The translations under genes were made by a program, and so were the position numbers. From positions 62,001-126,000 of the forward strand of contig CAZVGO010000050.1 of the NCBI GenBank assembly GCA_964626755.1: DNA of 64,000 nucleotides, in the 5' to 3' direction. Of this stretch, positions 61,652-64,000 are shown piece after piece. Source of the stretch: JACDAV01 sp964626755. GTDB lineage: Bacteria > Chloroflexota > Limnocylindria > Limnocylindrales > CSP1-4. Positions within the stretch are counted from its first letter, which is position 1. Every line of letters begins with the position of its first letter. The notes under the pieces were generated by a model. That model saw only the letters and a list, made by a program, of their open reading frames with translations, did not search any database and was not told the origin of the DNA.

Positions 61652-62536
61652 ATGGAGATCCCGCTCTTCCCGCTACGGACAGTCCTCTGTCCGGGAATCG
61701 CCCTGCCCCTCCACGTGTTCGAGCCGCGTTACCGGTTGATGACCGAGCGCTGCGTCGAGGGTTCGTCGCCATTCGGGATCGTCCTCATCCGCGAGGGTCG
61801 CGAGACGGGCCCGGGAAACGTGGCTTTGGCAGGGATCGGGACGATGGCCGAGATCCGCGAGGCGACCCGCCGACCGGATGGGCGGTACGACCTCCTGGTC
61901 GTCGGCACCGGCCGGTTCGCGATCGAGGAGGTCGACGCGGAGCGGGAGCCGTACCTGCTCGGCCGGGTCGTGCTCCTCGACGAGGACGTCGGCGACGTGG
62001 ACCGGTCGACCACCCTCGCTGCGCGGGCGATGCGCCGGTTCGTCGCATACCTCCATCTCCTCCAGCCGATGGAGGGCGAGACGGCCGAGGAGATCGACGT
62101 CCGGGTCGAGATCGAGGCGGCGCCGGGGGAAGCCGAGGAACACGGGGCGGGGGACGTGGTGGTCGGGCTGGACATCGAGCCGGAGACCCCGCCGGACGTC
62201 GCCGGGACGAGCGCCGTTGCCGACCCGGATCCGCCCGGCGCCGAGGCCTCCCCGGACCCCCCGAACGACGCCGCGGAAGACGCCCGCCGCGAGGCGAAGC
62301 TCAACGAAGCCGCCCGCCGCCTGCTGATCCCGGACGATCCGACCACCCTCTCGTACCTCCTCAGCGGCATCATCCAGGTCGATCCGCCGCGCCGGCAGCG
62401 CCTTCTCGAAGCCGCGACGACCGAGGAGCGCCTCAAGCTCCTCGATGAGCTGATCGACCGCGAGCTCTGGATGCTCCGCCGGCGGCTCCGCTTCTACGCA
62501 CCCGACGACCGGCAGGCGGCGGTGCGGCGAAGCTGA
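61652..62536 (+). CDS. Lon N-terminal (LAN/PUA-like) domain protein
   Basis: 294 aa. MEIPLFPLRTVLCPGIALPLHVFEPRYRLMTERCVE opens the Lon substrate-binding domain; LALAGIG-type core GNVALAGIGTMAEI follows. An acidic Pro-rich insert (~160-215) splits it from a helical end (RLLIPDDPTTLSYLLSGIIQ, RELWMLRRRL). There is no ATPase or protease domain, so it is a stand-alone Lon-N protein, perhaps a substrate adaptor. Confidence 0.85.
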   Translation: MEIPLFPLRTVLCPGIALPLHVFEPRYRLMTERCVEGSSPFGIVLIREGRETGPGNVALAGIGTMAEIREATRRPDGRYDLLVVGTGRFAIEEVDAEREPYLLGRVVLLDEDVGDVDRSTTLAARAMRRFVAYLHLLQPMEGETAEEIDVRVEIEAAPGEAEEHGAGDVVVGLDIEPETPPDVAGTSAVADPDPPGAEASPDPPNDAAEDARREAKLNEAARRLLIPDDPTTLSYLLSGIIQVDPPRRQRLLEAATTEERLKLLDELIDRELWMLRRRLRFYAPDDRQAAVRRS

Positions 62537-62582
62537 CGGGCGGGGGTTCCGGCGGCGCCCCGATTCGGCGATCATCAGCGCG

Positions 62583-63503
62583 ATGCGACAGATCCTCCTG
62601 TGGATGGCCGGCAATCGCTGGCTGCGCGACCGCGTGCCGCGGCTCTGGTTCGCCCGGCGGGCGGTCCGACGCTTCATGCCCGGCGAGGACGTCGCCTCAG
62701 CGCTGGACGCCGGCGAGCGGTTCAAGCGCGACGGGATCGGCACGATGTATACGCGTCTCGGCGAGAACCTGGCCCGGATCGAGGAGGCGGACGAGGTCGC
62801 GACGCATTACCTGGGGGTGTACGACGAGATCGTCCGGCGCGGCCTCGACGGCGAGGTGTCGGTGAAGCTCACCCAGCTCGGCCTGGATCTCGACGTCGAG
62901 CGCACCTTCGCCCACGCGTCGCGCCTCGCGGGGCGGGCGGCCGAGGTGGGCGGCGTCCTCTGGATCGACATCGAAGGCAGCGCCTATACGGAGCGCACCG
63001 TCGCGTTCTACGAGCTCCTCAAGGCGGTCCATCCGAACGTCGGCCTGGCGATCCAGGCGTACCTGCGCCGAACCGCGGCGGATATCCAGCGGCTGCTCCC
63101 GCTCGAGCCAGCGTTCCGGCTCGTGAAGGGCGCGTACGCGGAGCCGGCTTCGATTGCCTACACGGCGAAGCGCGACGTCGACAGGAACTTCGTCGCCCTC
63201 GGCGTCGCGATGCTCGAGGCGAAGCGCGACGGCCGGCAGGTGCGGGCCGCCCTCGGGACTCACGACGTTCGCCTCATCGAGCAGATCACCGAGCAGGCGC
63301 TCGCGATGGGCCTCGACCGGTCGGCCATCGAGGTCCAGATGCTGTACGGGATCCGCGAGGACCACCAGCGCCGGCTCGCGCGCGAGGGCTACCCGGTCCG
63401 CGACCTCGTCGCGTACGGCGAGGCGTGGTATCCGTGGTATATGCGCCGGCTCGCGGAGCGCCCGGCGAACGTCATCTTCGCCCTTCGGCAGATGCTGCCC
63501 TAG
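62583..63503 (+). CDS. Proline dehydrogenase
   Basis: 306 aa. A PutA-type FAD barrel without the P5C dehydrogenase part: VSVKLTQLGLDLD, LWIDIEGSAYTERTV, RLVKGAYAEP, and the C-terminal AYGEAWYPWYMRRLAERP. It oxidises proline to pyrroline-5-carboxylate and feeds electrons to the quinone pool. A weak GATCAT lies 7 nt before the ATG. Confidence 0.92.
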   Translation: MRQILLWMAGNRWLRDRVPRLWFARRAVRRFMPGEDVASALDAGERFKRDGIGTMYTRLGENLARIEEADEVATHYLGVYDEIVRRGLDGEVSVKLTQLGLDLDVERTFAHASRLAGRAAEVGGVLWIDIEGSAYTERTVAFYELLKAVHPNVGLAIQAYLRRTAADIQRLLPLEPAFRLVKGAYAEPASIAYTAKRDVDRNFVALGVAMLEAKRDGRQVRAALGTHDVRLIEQITEQALAMGLDRSAIEVQMLYGIREDHQRRLAREGYPVRDLVAYGEAWYPWYMRRLAERPANVIFALRQMLP

Positions 63504-63514
63504 GCTCGCTCCCG

Positions 63515-63904
63515 TCAGGCCGCCGGCGCAACCCGGCTCGTGATCGCGAGCATGTTGCCCTCGGAATCCTCGAAGAACGCCAGCCACTCCTCGATGCCCG
63601 TCTTGACGTCCGTGAAGATGAGATGGGGAGCGCCGCTGAACTTCACACCCCGGCGGCGAAGCTCCTCGTACGCGGCCTGGATGTCGTCGACGAGGAAGTA
63701 CAGGACCGAGCCGGGACGCCATTTCTCCTCGTCCGCGTGCAGGTAAAGCCGCACTCCGCCCATGTCGAAGAACATCAGGTCCCCGAACGTGAATACGTGG
63801 GGCAGCCCAAGCGTGTCGCGATAGAACGCCTCGGTCCGGGCGACGTCGCGGGCGTAGAGCGACACCTGGGCGATCGGCCCGAGGCGAAGGGCAGTCGATG
63901 ACAT
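63515..63904 (-). CDS. VOC/glyoxalase family protein
   Basis: 129 aa, ATG 63904 with AAGGAG 7 nt upstream. One pair of beta-alpha-beta-beta-beta modules: PIAQVSLYARDVARTEAFYRDTLGLPHVF and VLYFLVDDIQAAYEELRRRGV, ending FFEDSEGNMLAI. This is the dioxygenase/glyoxalase/bleomycin-resistance fold; the glutamate in DSEGN is a usual metal ligand. Substrate unknown. Confidence 0.88.
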   Translation of the reverse strand: MSSTALRLGPIAQVSLYARDVARTEAFYRDTLGLPHVFTFGDLMFFDMGGVRLYLHADEEKWRPGSVLYFLVDDIQAAYEELRRRGVKFSGAPHLIFTDVKTGIEEWLAFFEDSEGNMLAITSRVAPAA

Positions 63905-64000
63905 TCGGGGTCTCCTTCGGCGTGCCAGAGGGGTTCGCTGTCGGTAGACACTCTTCGAGCTTTGGGCCGCCAAGACCGCCGGCGGGCCGAGCGTTGTCCG

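Overview
The window is GC-rich chromosomal DNA (G or C at most third codon positions) packed with short operons. Neighbouring genes often overlap by 4 bp (ATGA, GTGA, TTGA, CTGA). No rRNA, tRNA, CRISPR array, transposase or phage gene was recognised. Polyphosphate glucokinase, a CysO/CysM/Mec cysteine route, an ECF transporter, a zinc-ribbon adenylate cyclase with ATPase and TPR-like repeats, and very frequent leaderless promoters suggest an aerobic soil or freshwater bacterium. The best guess is a deep Chloroflexota lineage (Limnocylindria/Ellin6529-like) or an actinobacterium. This is inferred from gene content only; no marker gene is present.

Layout. 0-2 kb: the end of a GGDEF/HD-GYP protein and a surface protein with Ig-like domains. 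1.9-5.9 kb (minus strand): tldD-tldE-M20 peptidase operon. 6.9-13.3 kb: an Rrf2 regulator, sufC, sufS and sufU, then an N-rhodanese MoeZ-type E1, CysO, CysM and Mec. This is a contiguous sulfur-handling block covering Fe-S assembly and protein-thiocarboxylate cysteine synthesis. 13.5-18.1 kb: an ECF transporter (S, T, A, A) facing a nucleoside hydrolase. 18.2-19.1 kb: a frameshifted XRE/PD-(D/E)XK gene. 19.3-21.5 kb: a GrpB-PurK fusion and PurE. 22-26.4 kb: two HtrA-like proteases, an HxlR regulator and a lipoprotein serpin. 26.4-28.5 kb: small membrane proteins and a zinc-ribbon NUDIX hydrolase.

28.5-41.5 kb is almost entirely minus strand: aldehyde dehydrogenase, CPA2/TrkA antiporter, ppgK, galK, galT, a 56-aa small protein, an SDR, a glutamine-synthetase-like ligase, a LolA-like protein, fumC and a lipoprotein. 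41.6-46.9 kb: flavin reductase, adenylate cyclase/ATPase regulator, alpha/beta hydrolase and EthD. 46.9-49.4 kb and 55.1-60.8 kb hold two halves of an aerobic phenylacetyl-CoA pathway (PaaF- and PaaG-like; PaaA, B, C, D, H and J). Between them lie a GT87-like membrane protein and a sigma-factor locus with surface proteins built from related repeat modules. 61-64 kb: an A-type Fe-S carrier, a Lon-N domain protein, proline dehydrogenase and a VOC protein.

Regulation visible in the sequence. At least seventeen genes have a TA(C/G)NNT-type -10 hexamer ending only 6-10 nt before the start codon, so their mRNAs should be leaderless. Two suf promoters share a 27-bp dyad (CAATCCCGA-N9-TCGG(G/A)ATTG), probably the Rrf2 operator. 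A perfect 16-bp palindrome lies between the HtrA-like operon and hxlR. Two genes (rrf2, ecfT) have no ATG, GTG or TTG in a usable place and appear to start at CTG.
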